This document shows, piece after piece, positions 12,519-25,088 of a DNA stretch of 64,000 nucleotides. The notes under the pieces are model-generated. The model was not told the DNA's origin and ran no database searches. It saw nothing but the letters and a program-made list of their open reading frames with translations. Position 1 is the stretch's first letter; every line of letters begins with the position of its first letter. This DNA is from Spinellus fusiger (Eukaryota; Mucoromycota; Mucoromycetes; Mucorales; Phycomycetaceae). Made by a program: the position numbers and the translations under genes. The stretch covers positions 62,001 through 126,000 of the forward strand of contig JALLLS010000018.1 of the NCBI GenBank assembly GCA_025094145.1. The letters are read 5' to 3'.

Positions 12519-13264
12519 TATAACTGTGTATTCTTTTATAAAAAGTTATTTATTTAAACAAGTTTACAGTTTAGACTCTAAATATCGATAGAATCCATCA
12601 AAGTTCAAATAGACTGTTCCATCTTTCTATTGAAAAAGCACAGTGTTTCCAGAAATAGTATATCTCATTATGAATGTATGGTCCGAGAGAATATGAATCC
12701 ATGCTTATTTCCACACACTATTGTAAAGTACAAATTATGTAAATGTTAGCTGTCAAATGAACGAAATAAAATAATCAACATTGTCATCATCACAGTCAAC
12801 TATAGAAGCAATATACCATGATCTATCATGAGACACAAGTATGAACATGACAGATAGGTCCTTATAAATAGGATGAGTGTATTGACTGATGTGTCTATGA
12901 GTAATATATCCTGTTCTTAAATCAAACTAGTAAAATAATGAAGCGTGTATTTCTTTTACACTTTTGCTATATTCGCAAAGCAGCTTATTTTTATGCCATC
13001 CACATATGAAAATCTGATAAGAGAAACAAATAGAAACTGTCACTATGTTTAAAGATAAAACAAGGTCTTTATGTCCTATAGACTGTTTATGTCTTTATCA
13101 AACACTACTTGCTTATTTTAGCAATGATTATTGACTTAACAATTATACGCTATAAATTTGGATATAAAAGGAAGAAATGAAGCCAACATTGAAATCCAGT
13201 CACTGATATTCTTCTCTTAACATGTGTTATCCTTAAGCCCATAGTATTTGCAGTATGACACTGC
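12519..13264. other. Gene-less spacer
   Basis: AT-rich sequence between the decayed Tc1 copy and the large-transposase relic. No open frame, domain or repeat that I can support. Confidence 0.5.
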
Positions 13265-15930
13265 TTAAGAAAGAATTGTTACAGGACATACTGAAATAAC
13301 TCTAGTGGTCATTGTCCATAAAATAGAAACAAGCTCACTTACATTGAGCACTGTGTATCCATTCATTGGCTGAATGTCAATTGCCTCTACAACAACTATA
13401 CCATTGAAGTCTACCACAATTGTGATGCTCAATGGGAAGATACTATTGTTTTCAGTGCTATCCTTTAAGCCCAAGGCAAAAAATAATAATAGGAAAGGCT
13501 ATGGGTTTCTTTAGCAAAAGCCAGATGTTGTGGGTGAGTGGGCAAGTATTGACCAGAAGTAAGTTAGGAAATGTATAGCACAATAGCAACAGTATTCTTC
13601 TCAATGGCAACACTCTTACCAAAGACCGGCAAGACATCAGAAGACAAAAAGAAACAAACCAGTCAGACAAACAACACTGCTTTTAGAGCAATTATTATTA
13701 TCTGAAGGCTCACAAGGGATTTCGAGGGGGCGGAGCTGTTGAAATAACTTGACTTTGGCTCCAGCAGTAAAAATCCCACTGTGGCCTGGTGCCTGCCAGT
13801 ACCCACCTTGGAAGATGTGTACAGATATGTACTTTTTCCTAAAGAAAACGGCAGCACCTCGAGAGAACAAGTGTTTGTTATTGAATATTGTTTGTTGACG
13901 GATAAACTTATTGAGCTGCTCGCCTCTTTCTGTTTCAAAATGAATAGGCGAGGCAAAGCGAAACATGTCTTTACAAAGATGACCAAGCAAATGCAACTTG
14001 GATGGATTACCAATGGTTGCCTATATATATATATATATAGACCTGTTGGGCACTGGCAATACATCATAGTTGGCATTTGCATTGGTCAACTCTTGCGTGA
14101 CACACTTCACCTTGTCCACATAATTTTCCAAAGATGCCTCAATGTTTTGCATGTAGAGGAGAGACACAAGAGAACCGAGTTTTACAAAACAATCATTATT
14201 GATTGTTTTTGAACCATTTTTGTTGATGAGTTTTCTCCGAGTCAAGAGATTCAGAATGACAGGTATCTGCTGTACAGTAGTCTTGAAATATCTTCCAAGA
14301 TAGGAGCCACACAGGCAAAATAGGTTAGAGTGCTTTCTTGTAGAGGCTTTTGACTATGAATGAGAAAAACTCTCTTCCAACTGCTTCACTTCTTTCTCAT
14401 TGTAGAATGACACTGTGTCAATCACAAGGTATTTTGAAATGTTAAGGAGGTGGATGTGTAGGATTTCTACTGGGCAATCTTTCAAAGGATCTTATGACTG
14501 GAGAGACAAAAGGGCTTTACCACCCGTTAGCTTATAACCAGTGCTGGAGTTAATATTTAGGCCAGTATTGCTGGGATTGTTTCTACAGTGTTGGTACATC
14601 ACCAAATCCTCTTTTTCTCTTGAATAAGTAGTCATCCACTCTTTCCTGTTCTACTGTTTTTTTTCATGGTTGTTAACCCGGTAACACTTTCTACATGGGA
14701 GCCTAGCCTTGGCACCAAGACTACATGCAATTGTCGCATGCATGGTGCTGTCTGCCATGATGAGGTGAAGTACAGCAACAACAAGGACAGATTCTCCAAA
14801 CTCCACATCCAATATCTCGACTCTATTCTCTAACACCTTAAGATCCACCCTAAGCTTAGAAAGCATCTCCATTGCTGACAGCTTGTTAATAGTACAGATA
14901 AAAAACATGTTCTCTGTCTTGTTTTTGTTCTTTAAATGCCATTGCAGCAGGAGACATCATCACTCAGTTCTCAAACATATTCCATTTTTTTTAAGTATTG
15001 CCACTCGTGTTATCTGAGAACAAGTTCAGAGGCATAATTATCACTGGTAAAAACTCTTTTAAATGGGTGTTTGAGTTGGTGTGGGTATTGGTGGGAAGTT
15101 TGATAGTACTTGCAATATCTAGTATGACAGTGTTGATAACATAAAAACCAGGTGTTGCTTCATAAGCTTTAGCCATCCATTTATCACATAAAGTGAAAAA
15201 AAATGCGAGCCTGTATGTTGTTGTTGTTCTGCCTTCACTGAGAGAAGTGAACACTCTATCTCCAACCCAGAGATCAATGGAAGTACCTTTCATAGTAACA
15301 GTTACCAATGTTGGAAAAGGGGGTAAGTTTCTCACTTCTCTCTTTGTTACATAAACTCTCTGGTTAGATGTTCTGTCTGACAAGGCAGAGAGCATTGCTG
15401 TTTTGATGGGGTTGGCAGTGAGGAGCCTCAGATCCTCAGAAGGTTTATTTATGGAAATTTCATGAATAGTTGTTTCTAGGGCCAAGCCCTTTCACTTTTT
15501 TACCACTATAAAATTGTTGGTGGTAGTGGAGAACTTGGGGACATGACTCTTCACCCTTTTCTTAAGGCTAATCATCCTGTTCAAGGCAGGTATTTTTTCT
15601 TGAGAGTGAGCAAGAGAGGCATCCCTTAAGTCCTGGTATAAGGTAATGATTTCCCCTGCGAATTTTCTCGAAATACACTCTTCATTCTCAGTGAAGAAAC
15701 AGTAGAAGATCATTTCTAATCTTGTCGCAAATGGGAACACACCATCCACAATTGCAGCCTCCTCAAAGATGTTGTTGTTACTATCTATTTCTTCTATAGC
15801 AGCCCAAAAAAGTTATTTTCTGAGCACTTCTCCAGTTTCAGTGACAATTTCTTGATCATCATCTGATTCATCATCGCTTTCTTCTTCTACACGGAAGACT
15901 GTAGTGATGGCGGGGAGAGGTCTATGAACA
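13265..15930 (-). pseudogene. Degenerate large DNA-transposon transposase (CACTA/Plavaka-like)
   Basis: Minus-strand fragments in the correct order for a large fungal transposase: an acidic stretch (DDESDDDQE) at about 15.85 kb; PFATRLEMIFYCF at 15.7 kb; LLTANPIKTAMLSALSDRTS and SIDLWVGDRVF at 15.2-15.45 kb; a metal-site region (VLHLIMADSTMH, LPCRKCYR) at 14.7-14.85 kb; and a C-terminal FASPIHFETERGEQLNKFI at 13.9 kb. These match the pattern of large transposases (DUF4218/Transposase_21-like, Plavaka) that I know from Mucoromycota. Frames change repeatedly and stops are frequent, so it is inactive. An AT microsatellite near 14.02-14.04 kb interrupts it. I did not find terminal repeats. Family naming is approximate. 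Confidence 0.65.
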
Positions 15931-16723
15931 ATAGTAATAAAGCATGATGATTTTGGTTCTTATTCTATGCCTCTGTTTCTACCATAAATACCTAAAAGAT
16001 CCAGCCATGGGACTATTCAAACCAAAGAATGGGCAACATTACTTTTAGACTTGAGATCAATATTACACGTTGTGGATAGTAATGTGTTTTTTCATAGCTT
16101 TATTTTTTTTTCTGAAACTTTTTTTTTCGCAGATTGTGCAATTGAAGGCTCTTTCTTTTTTGAAATTCATGGTAGTGAAAGATATGTTGAGGAACATTTC
16201 AATATAAAATTAGAAATAGAGTGAGTTGTTTGACTTGATAAACCATTGGAAAGTGAAGACTAAAGTGTGTTTATTTCACCAAAATGAATGTATTTTTTAT
16301 TCTTTGGTATTCTTCTTTTGCTATTTTCCACAATAGCTATACAACTTAACACTCAAGTACTTGTCAGGATGAGCATAACTGAGCAAAGTAATGTATTATT
16401 ATTAATAAAGAAAAACAATAGAAGGAGGTGATGGACACCACCAAAGGCTATTCTGAAAGTAAAAAAAAAGTAAGTAGTGTCTTCATCTGGGCTTGAGCTC
16501 ATTGTATTCCACAAGACACTCATTGTATGGTTATTAAGTGGAGGTTCTCAAGTTAGTCTCAGGTAGTTTAGGTGGTCTTCTATACTATCAATACTATCTA
16601 GGGTATATTCTTTAGTGGTATCTATCTCCCAATAATAAATCACAAGGCCTTTAGGGTGTGGATTCTATTGCTATGAGGGAGTGTACTTAGGCAGTAGCTA
16701 CAGTCATAATAAAGTATTATCTA
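15931..16723. other. Gene-less spacer before the Tc1 element
   Basis: AT-rich, no supported gene. Homopolymer T runs near 16.1 kb. May include the 5' end of the neighbouring large transposon, but no terminal repeat was recognised. Confidence 0.4.
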
Positions 16724-16725
16724 TA

Positions 16726-18071
16726 CAGTCACACCCAATTGAATTTAATACTTGCCTAAATTTTAATAAAATAATAGTTTTATCTTTGCATAAAACTCTT
16801 CTTCTTTCCAAATAGTGTAAAACCTACACACTATGTAAGATAGATATTAAGAAACTTACACTTGTGGAGAATAGGATAGGGCAAGAGATGGAAGATTGTG
16901 GGGCATTTATTACATATTGAAGGCTGGATTAAAATTGACTGTCACTACAAACGTAGTTGAGATGAAAAAGCCCACAGTTCAAAATAGTATCAGAAACATC
17001 AAAGTTAGTGGGTCCTCATTGCGTTTAAAGAGTCATGGAAAACATAAGAAATTGAATGAGAGGGACCTCAGACACCCAGAAAAGGTCATTAGAGAGGACC
17101 CATTCGCCCCATAGAATCAACTGAAATTGGAAATGTTGAAGATTCAGGTTGATGTATGTAGAAACACCATTATCAGTTACTGCAATCAGTTAGGGTTCAC
17201 ATCTTTTTATGTAGATTACAAGCCAGATTTAACTTTAAAATACAATGAGAAAAGGCTTTGTTGGGCTAAGGAACATGTCAATTGGACGAACGACCAGTGG
17301 AGAAGTGTTATTTAGTCTGGTGAGTCCAGGTACACCGTGAAAGGAAACGATGGAGGTGCCCGTGTAATCAGAAAAGTTGGAGAAAGGTATGATCCTAATC
17401 CTATTGTTTTAACAACGAAGTTTGGTGGCGGAGGGGTCATGCTTTGGAGCTGTTTTTGGGCGGGCGGATTTGGCCCATGAGTCTTTGTTGATAGCACTGT
17501 AAACCAAGACGAATATAGCAAGATTTTGGCTGGTGAGTTCCATCCTTGGTTCATGGAATTGTATCAGAAAGAGGATAGGGAGTTTCTGTTACAAGAAGAT
17601 GGTGTTAGTTGTCATACTGGGGCCTATGCCAGATGGTGGAAAGAGACGCATCAAATTAGGGGCTTTGAGTACTGGCCCGCACAAAGTCCTGACTTAAACC
17701 CAATTGAACATGTCTGGTGGGCCTTGGAAAGACGAATTGAGGAAAGAAGGGTATCTATTACCAATATTGAAAGTTTGAAGGCTCTACTTGCAGAGGAGTG
17801 GGAGAGGGTTGGTGTTGAACTTGCACAACGATTAGTTCTGAGTATGACAGATAGATGCCAGGCTGTCATTGATACCAAAGAAGGCCATACAAAGTATTAA
17901 CTGTATTATTATTATTTCATTTTCTATAACTAAATATATTAAGCTTTGTTGAGCTTAAGTGTGAAGCTTATAGATCAAATGTAAAGTGTTTTTATTTAAT
18001 GTTGAATATATCCTAAATATTTCGTCCTGAAATTTATTTTCAAAAGTATTAAATTCAATGGTGCATGACTG
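16726..18071 (+). mobile_element. Tc1/mariner element copy A with paired terminal inverted repeats
   Basis: A 1346-bp element flanked by TA (16724-16725 and 18072-18073). The ends are inverted copies: left begins CAGTCACACCCAATTGAATT, right in reverse complement begins CAGTCATGCACCATTGAATT. It carries one transposase gene. Further reversed copies lie at 11.16 and 43.15 kb. Confidence 0.9.
16896..17900 (+). pseudogene. Tc1/mariner transposase, one frame broken by three stops
   Basis: A single reading frame runs from 16896 to the TAA at 17898-17900, interrupted by nonsense codons at 17112-17114 (TAG), 17313-17315 (TAG) and 17478-17480 (TGA). The N-terminal part contains a DNA-binding region (SSLRLKSHGKHKKLNERDLR). 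The catalytic core shows WTNDQWRSVI-stop-SGE, where the first catalytic Asp (normally SDE) is Gly. It continues with LLQEDGVSCH and SPDLNPIEHVWWALE, giving second Asp and Glu with 35 residues between them by my count. No frameshift is needed, so decay is recent and by point mutation. The protein is inactive as it stands. Confidence 0.88.
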
Positions 18072-18073
18072 TA

Positions 18074-18860
18074 CTATTACAATAAACAATTCTATTCATA
18101 AACAATATATTCTATTGATAATACAATTTGATAGTGAGGTATCCACAAAAGGAAACAATTATTTAGATACTTGCAAACCTTTGATTTTAAACACAGATGC
18201 ATAAGAGGGAATTTTATTGTGATGTAAAAGGAAGGAACTATCACCGCTTAAAGGCCAGAAAAATCTCCTGGTGTGTAGATATCCCAAAAATCTTTGGGTG
18301 TGTAATACAGCAATGTCTCTTCCAAATCATATTTGTTTTCTTTTTTCATTCATTCATAAAAATCCATTTGGTAATTTTAATGCGAGTGTTTATCAATAAA
18401 ATATATTTTCCTGAAAACAATCCAATGGAGAAGTGTTTATCTATTATTAAGCCTATGAGAATTAGAAATAGATGGATCCATAAGCATTGAATTTATTGTT
18501 TTGTATCATTCTTGCGTCTGTTTTAAAAATGAGAATGTAGTATATAGGTTCTTTTACCTGACTAAACATACAAAATAGCATGATAAGTAAGGCTGTTTGT
18601 TGGGATATACAGTAGTGTATTCCATTAAACATTACTATTCAAAACACCAAGTCTATCTCTTACTTTAGAGATTATATATATTGCTTTTTTTACTTCTTTT
18701 TTTTTCTGTTTTATTTTTTAGATAGAGATCATGAGAAGGGTACATAGATAAGACAAAGTAATCATGATAAAATTTACATTGAGTTAAGGTATTATATAAA
18801 GATTACCGTATAGAGAATAAAAAATGTTAGATAAGAGAGAGATTATCTTTGTCACATGGT
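18074..18860. other. Gene-less spacer downstream of the formin
   Basis: AT-rich spacer holding the 3' flank of the formin gene. A 97-codon plus-strand frame at 18197-18490 shows no domain and I do not support it as a gene. Confidence 0.5.
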
Positions 18861-21800
18861 TTAAGTAGAAGTGGAGGCTGTTGCAGCTAAAGATGCAGCT
18901 GTGGCCGATGCTACCACAGCAGCTGATGGTGCAAGTGTTAGCCTTCTTCCACGTACACGTATGCTATGATCAAATATCAAACGTTTGCTGGTTTTCCTCG
19001 ATCTAATCACTCTTGTTGACTGTGAAGACCGACTAGGCTTGGGTCCAAGAGAGCTAAGTCCATTTAATAATGCTGCGGGTCCAAAGGCTGGTGCGGATCT
19101 GAGTTGGTCTTTATCATTAAATATTGCCCCTGCCTCTGCCTCTGCCTCTTCATCTTCCTCCTTCAGGTCAAATTCAACAAGAGAGCTGTTTCTATTTCCA
19201 ATCAGACTTGTGCTGTTTTCATTTTGTATGTTATGAAGCATCCTCTGGGCCCGCAGAGAAACAGAGTCTGTGTGAAGGGAAAGAATACTTCCAGATCGTT
19301 GACGTCTTCGTCTTTCTCCGCGTACTCGTACAGGCTGCTCCGTTGAACCTGTTCTTAACTTATCCATTAAGCTATCCATAATTGCTTTTTCTTCATCACC
19401 GCCTCCACCGTCTAGAAAATAAGATAAATAGGTAAGTTATAGTAATAACAAAACGCCTTTTTTTTGCTTTAGAATACTTACAGCCTTTGATTTCTACACC
19501 TTTCACGGTTAGAATAGAGGTACTTCTAACCCGTGTGCGCCGTTCTTGTTCGCGTTGTTTCTGTTTCTCAAGTCTTTCTTTCATTTGTCGAATAATCTTG
19601 TTATCAGCAGAACATCGCTACAATAAATATACATTAGAACTTATTCATGTCTTACACCAGACTATGATTCTTTCTTCATCTTACCTCCCAACTAGAGGTA
19701 AACTTTTTAAAAATACCAAAGAATTCGTCTGGACATATTCTATTAGGATCTTCACCATAATAGCGCACCATTGTATCGTATGATTGATTCATAGTATCTT
19801 TCAAAAGAAATACACGCTTAAACTGAGTCGAGGCATCTGTATGAAACTTTCGTATGATATCTGCAAACCGGTCAGATGGATCATGAGTGCCACCAGAGAA
19901 ATAATTCTTTAATTCCTTCTCAAGTTTGTTGATGCCTGCCTCTAGACTAATAAACTCGTTGTTCATATCCACTCGAGACACTAAAAAGATAGCGGGGTTG
20001 TTATTCATTGTTGTTTTGCTTATGAGAAACAGGTAAAAGAGCCTTTACCTTTGCATGCTTCACCACAATATTCCAGTTCTTCCAAAAAATCTGACATTTC
20101 CGGGAAGTTCTGTTCAACTGTTTCGATCAAAAAGTGTAACAGAGTTGTAGAAGTGTTAGTTCCCTTTGTATCCACAAGCTAATACACCACAATGATCAGT
20201 TAGTGGATAATTTTACCGAATAATTCTCAAGAGACAAGACTTACCTTGTTAATGCTTGCAATTCTCACTGCAAAGGCACCACCACGATATGTATTTCCAT
20301 TGAGATAGTTTCCAAGCAAAAGAATAAGCTATATACCAACAAAGTTAATTGTGTCAAGACAAGGGATATAAAGGCTTTGTGTCTTCATGTGGGATCACTT
20401 ACATGCAGCAGCTCCTTGAACCTCTTTCCAGCTTTCAAAGAAAGAGAGGCGTCGAATATGCTTGTCATTTGCTATACAATGTACTCACAGATTAAAAAAA
20501 AAGAAAAAAAGGAGAAATAACAAGGCAAATAAAACACAATCGCTTGATTAAGCATCTATAAAAGATATTACCTTGTGAAGTTGGTGGTATCTGTCCCAGA
20601 ATATAACTCTGAACAACATACACTCAATTCTCTCCTTCAGTCTATCGATTTTCATCATCTAAAAAAATATAGTGGTTAAATCGAGATCTTTGGTGTATGT
20701 TATAGTGACAAATAAGACTGTAGATGTGCATACCTCCAAACAAAACTTATCAGGAGGAGATAAATCTACCAATTCTTCTGGGGACACAGTAGCATAAGGT
20801 GCAAGTTTTCCCATTTCCTCTGCAGTAGGCAAGAACTTTAACAGATTGGATAAAAGTTGTTCATCCTCGAAGTATAGATCCATGCCAACAAGACGTTGCC
20901 TAATTTCCCCAAAGGGTATCTTTTTACATATGCTGGTGATGAATATATCTAAATAATGATAGTAATAAGTAAGACACATTAAATAATCTGTCTGTCTGTC
21001 TCTCTCTCTGTCTCTGTCTCTCTGTCTCTCTGTCTCTCTCTTATCTCTCTTGATATTGCCCACATACTCAGGTTATATGCTTTCTTGGGCTCCAGTACAT
21101 GAATAAACTCTTTGCTAGGTTTGATTTTTAGTTGTACTGCAGGCTTTTGAACAAAAGTACTTTCAATGGTTTCAAACACACCAGCCTTAGCAAGTCGAAA
21201 TTCCAAGATCTCCTGAAAATTGGAACGTTCTTTTTCATGCAATTTTTCTGGTCCTTGCTCCTCTCTCTCTGACTGACCCCATACCGTTTGTCCAATATTA
21301 GGTACACTGATCTTCTCCCATTCTACAAATTTTAGCTTTTGTTTTGCTTGGAATGAGCTTGATTTCCGACCTGGCATGCCTAGAAAAGGTGGTGCAAGGG
21401 GAGTGGATGTACGGCTTGTGACATAAGATATGTGAGATGTATCCAGTTGAGATGAAAGTCCAGAGGTAGACACATTAATGGATCGCGAAGATAATGCATT
21501 CCCTTGTCGTGATATATTGGCTGCTGAAAGGAAAGATGATGGAGGAGGAGGAGGCGGTGGTGGTGGCGGCGGCGGTGGCGGAGGAGGAGGAGGCAGCGGA
21601 GGAGAAGATAATGAAGTTGAGCTTGAAGGTGACTTGTTAATAAATGGAATAGATGATTCTAATGAGGATGCAGTTGTAGGTGTAATAACAGGAGTGGTTG
21701 GGGCTGAAAGTAGATCATTGATAGAGTTGAAAGAAGTATCTGCGTCTGATTCTGTATACAGTGATTTGAGCATTGCATCAGCATTCTCACTAGCTGTCAC

Positions 21801-24800
21801 TTCCTCTTCTTCTTTCAATTCAGAGACATCGGGTATAGTATTTAATTTCGATCGAATGCTGCTACTCAACTTTTTAGACCTTCTAACAAGCAGGCTTGTT
21901 GATTTCGTAGCAACAGGAATGGGTACATGCTCATCAGAATGTCTTCTCCTTGTCTGGATCGAAAGACTATCAACAGTAGAGACACTGTCAGGATATTGTT
22001 GTGATATTCTTTTAACTATAGGTGAAAGTTCTGGCTGAGTTGCTCTTCTTGCAAGACTATCAATACGTGGTCCAATATGTGATTGTAAAGAAGAACGAGC
22101 ACTTGCTGAATGGCCATTAGGTTGTGGTCTAGGATAGCTCTGATCAATGGGTGATTCCGTCTTTAATGACCCAATTAACACAAGATTAGAACATAAGATA
22201 CTCAAGAATATTCATCTGTGTTGTGAGTATTAGAAGAATGGATAACTTACCAGAGATTCAGGTCGAATAGGTTCTTCAATAATAGAGGTAGACAAGGAAA
22301 TAGGCCTTAAATCACTTTCTGTCTTGTTTTTGCGGCCTAATCGAAACTTCCTACGTTTTTCGGTAGGAGAGCCATACTCAGTTTGTTCTCTCACTGTATC
22401 ATACAATCGTTTGATCTGTGCATCGGTTGCCTCTAATGTATTCTGAAACTCAACCTCAAGATCACTCAGCCTCTGTTTTAGTGTGATATTGGCCTGATTA
22501 GAAGCATTCAATGCCTCTTCAAGAGAATGATTCTTGGCATTCAATTGACCTACAAGACCGCCTATTCAATTGCTATTTAGTCTACCTCCATAGTATCTCA
22601 TGAACATTTACCTGCCCCAAGATTGATTTGTCGCTGTAATTCAGTTTCTCGCTTTAGTGCCTTGCCTAATAAAACTTTAATATCGTCCGTGTCTTGTGGT
22701 GGTTGATTAGTAGTTTCGCTACTAGTGAATTTTGATATCAAGGATTCAACAGTGTGCTGAGAGTTTGATACATCTTGTGGTGGGCCATCGGGATTCAGCA
22801 CAACATGACAGGCGACTGCATTGATAATCTCGTAGTATTGATCTCTAGTCAGAATAAAAGTCAGAAAAAGAAAAGACTCATTTCATCCATACCTTTTTTC
22901 CGATTCACAGTCTATAAGCAAAAGATGCTGGAGCACATTTTGTAATAGTTCATATGACTTTGTTCCTCGGATAGAAGCAGACAGTTTGTCAGCAATATCT
23001 GCTGGATCTAATGTTAAAGTCTCTGAAAGTTCTCCATAGACCAGTGAGGAATCGTATTCTTCTGAATCTTTAAACTCTTCTATTTTCATACTGAGTTGTT
23101 CATTGCCCAGAGATAATATTTTATCAAGTATTTGAGTAAGACCACTATCATGAAGTTGATGTCGTAAAGCAACACGAGTGTTTAGATCTTCCACTGTCTC
23201 TGGATTGACAATAGCATTGACAAGAAGAATATTGGCAAGCTAACAACAACAACAATTAGATGAAGCAGAATTGGTAGAGAAGAATTATTAGTAATGTTTG
23301 TTTGTTTACTTACTGCATATTCCATCAAATGTGCCTCGGGACTACTTGCCATACCTATGACTTCTGTCTGCCATAGATCTCTACTGGCCCCTACCATGGA
23401 ACCCATTTTTCCTCTACTGTCTATAGTTCTTTCCAAGACTCTGAACCAAGCATCAAATTTTTCATTTTCTTTTCCGTACTCTTTTAGGAGTTCCATTCCA
23501 CTCAATACCATGGAATGACCTGTGGGTATGTCGCAATAGCATAAAAAAGTAAGTGCTTCGCAGGCAGCAGCTCTTGCAGGAATGTAGGGTGAAAGAAGAG
23601 ATGGTGTCAGATGTCCAATACAATAAGGTCCACTGAGTGCTTCTTGAATGCCATACTAATCAATAAACAAGTGAATAATGAACAGAATATCCTCAAGCAC
23701 TTACGACATTATTAAACATCGACTTTAAACATTTAATAATCTCTAGTTCAATTAGATATCCTCTTTGGTCTCTGGAAGAAGGAAGGGCATAAGAGTATGA
23801 ATAACTAAATCCCAGTGTATCTTATAGAATGAGTGAGTTACCTTGTCGACTTTCGATTAATAGTTCCAAGCTCATTAGCAATGACTCGCATGCCCCTTTC
23901 TTCAATAAACTGTCTCATCCATCTTGAAGTTCTTTGTTAGTCTATAGCCATAGCATAGTTCACAATGCCTACCCAATCGTGGATGTTCTCAGACATGTCT
24001 CTAAATCACGAACCAGTCGAAGAGTTACTTCACTTTTATCAGCCTTGAGAAAAGGTTTGATAAACTCAGCAGGGGAGATACTTCTTGATAGATTTTTTTT
24101 TACTGCAGGACTTCTAGGACTCGCTGATATAGGACTCGCTGACAGAGTGCTGATAGATCCTAGGCTCGTAGATCGAATACTGGGAATCTGGCTACTTGGT
24201 GACCGACTGCTTGGTGACCGACTGCTTGGTGGCTGACTGCTTGGTGACTGACTGCTGGGAGACTGACTGCTGGGAGACCGACTACTAGGAAACCGATTGC
24301 TGGGAGACCGATTACTAGACGACTTGGGTGTGGCAGGCTTGGGACTAGCAGATCTCAGCATAGTGTCTTTTAGGTTGCTTTTGCTTCGTATTCGGATCAA
24401 TCCCGACTGCTTCTTCTTTACTACTGCACCTAGTTTCGTAAAATCATTCTCACTGCACAGAATCCACCACTTCTGATCGAGTGTAAGATCAGGCACATCA
24501 ATCAGATTCATTCTGAGTCGCTCTTTCTGTATATGCACATAGAAGTTAATGGTGGCCATAGAAGAGGTATCTCTACTTACAGTGGCTGAATTGAACCTTC
24601 TTTCTATCTCTTGATCAGAAGGTCTAGTGGTATTTGATATTGGTTCACTTGAGTTGTTTGAAACTGGGCTAACAGTCTTTGATGACGCACGGGTCACTTC
24701 TGGTTTAGTTTTGATAGTGTCACTTTCTAAACAGATGTATTTTAGCTGTCTGTCTTCATCATAATCTACGTCTACCTTGATCTTTGAACTGTTTTAATGA

Positions 24801-25088
24801 AAGCTGGGGAGATTTTTTGACTGATATTCCTTTAGATCGTGAAAGTGATCTCGTTTGTGATGTAGAAGATTCCTGAGATACATTGGACTGTGAACCGGTG
24901 AAGAGTGGATAACTGGCTTGTGGTGATGGCTCAATTTCTTTTGAGGATTCGTCTGAACTTTTGGGTGAGTCGGGTGTCTTTGGTACTTTTGTCCGTGAGA
25001 GATGAGGATTGCTGCGTTTGTTATGCAAACGTCCTCGGTTTGTGCTTTTTAAGCGGTGCTTGCCACCCATGTTTGGGAGAAGATCCAT
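18861..25088 (-). CDS. Diaphanous-related formin (Bni1-type)
   Basis: Formins nucleate and elongate unbranched actin filaments at growth sites. Seventeen-exon model (minus strand): 25088-24776, 24726-23973, 23922-23842, 23771-23705, 23655-23314, 23239-22893, 22844-22612, 22561-22251, 22160-21068, 20948-20734, 20658-20572, 20471-20403, 20328-20245, 20178-20049, 19980-19685, 19617-19482, 19411-18861; 1702 residues, frame kept throughout. Order: Ser-rich head; GTPase-binding/FH3 region (about 140-800) with a Ser-Pro-Ser-Ser tandem stretch near 24.18-24.32 kb; coiled coil; FH1 with an unbroken run of about 20 prolines (about 1003-1023) for profilin; FH2 (about 1090-1500; KAYNLNIF, LLLGNYLNG); and a DAD motif (IMDSLMDKLR) near 1530 followed by a basic RRRRQR, for autoinhibition. 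The intron before exon 10 carries a TCTC/TGTC microsatellite. Start could also be the ATG at 25070. Family certain; ends of short exons fairly sure. Confidence 0.93.

Noticed and set aside
21478..22038. 186-codon glycine-rich frame on the plus strand
   Set aside because: Exact antisense of the FH1 polyproline region of the formin.
24180..24320. Regular short repeats resembling a CRISPR array
   Set aside because: 15-bp tandem coding repeat inside the formin with no spacers.
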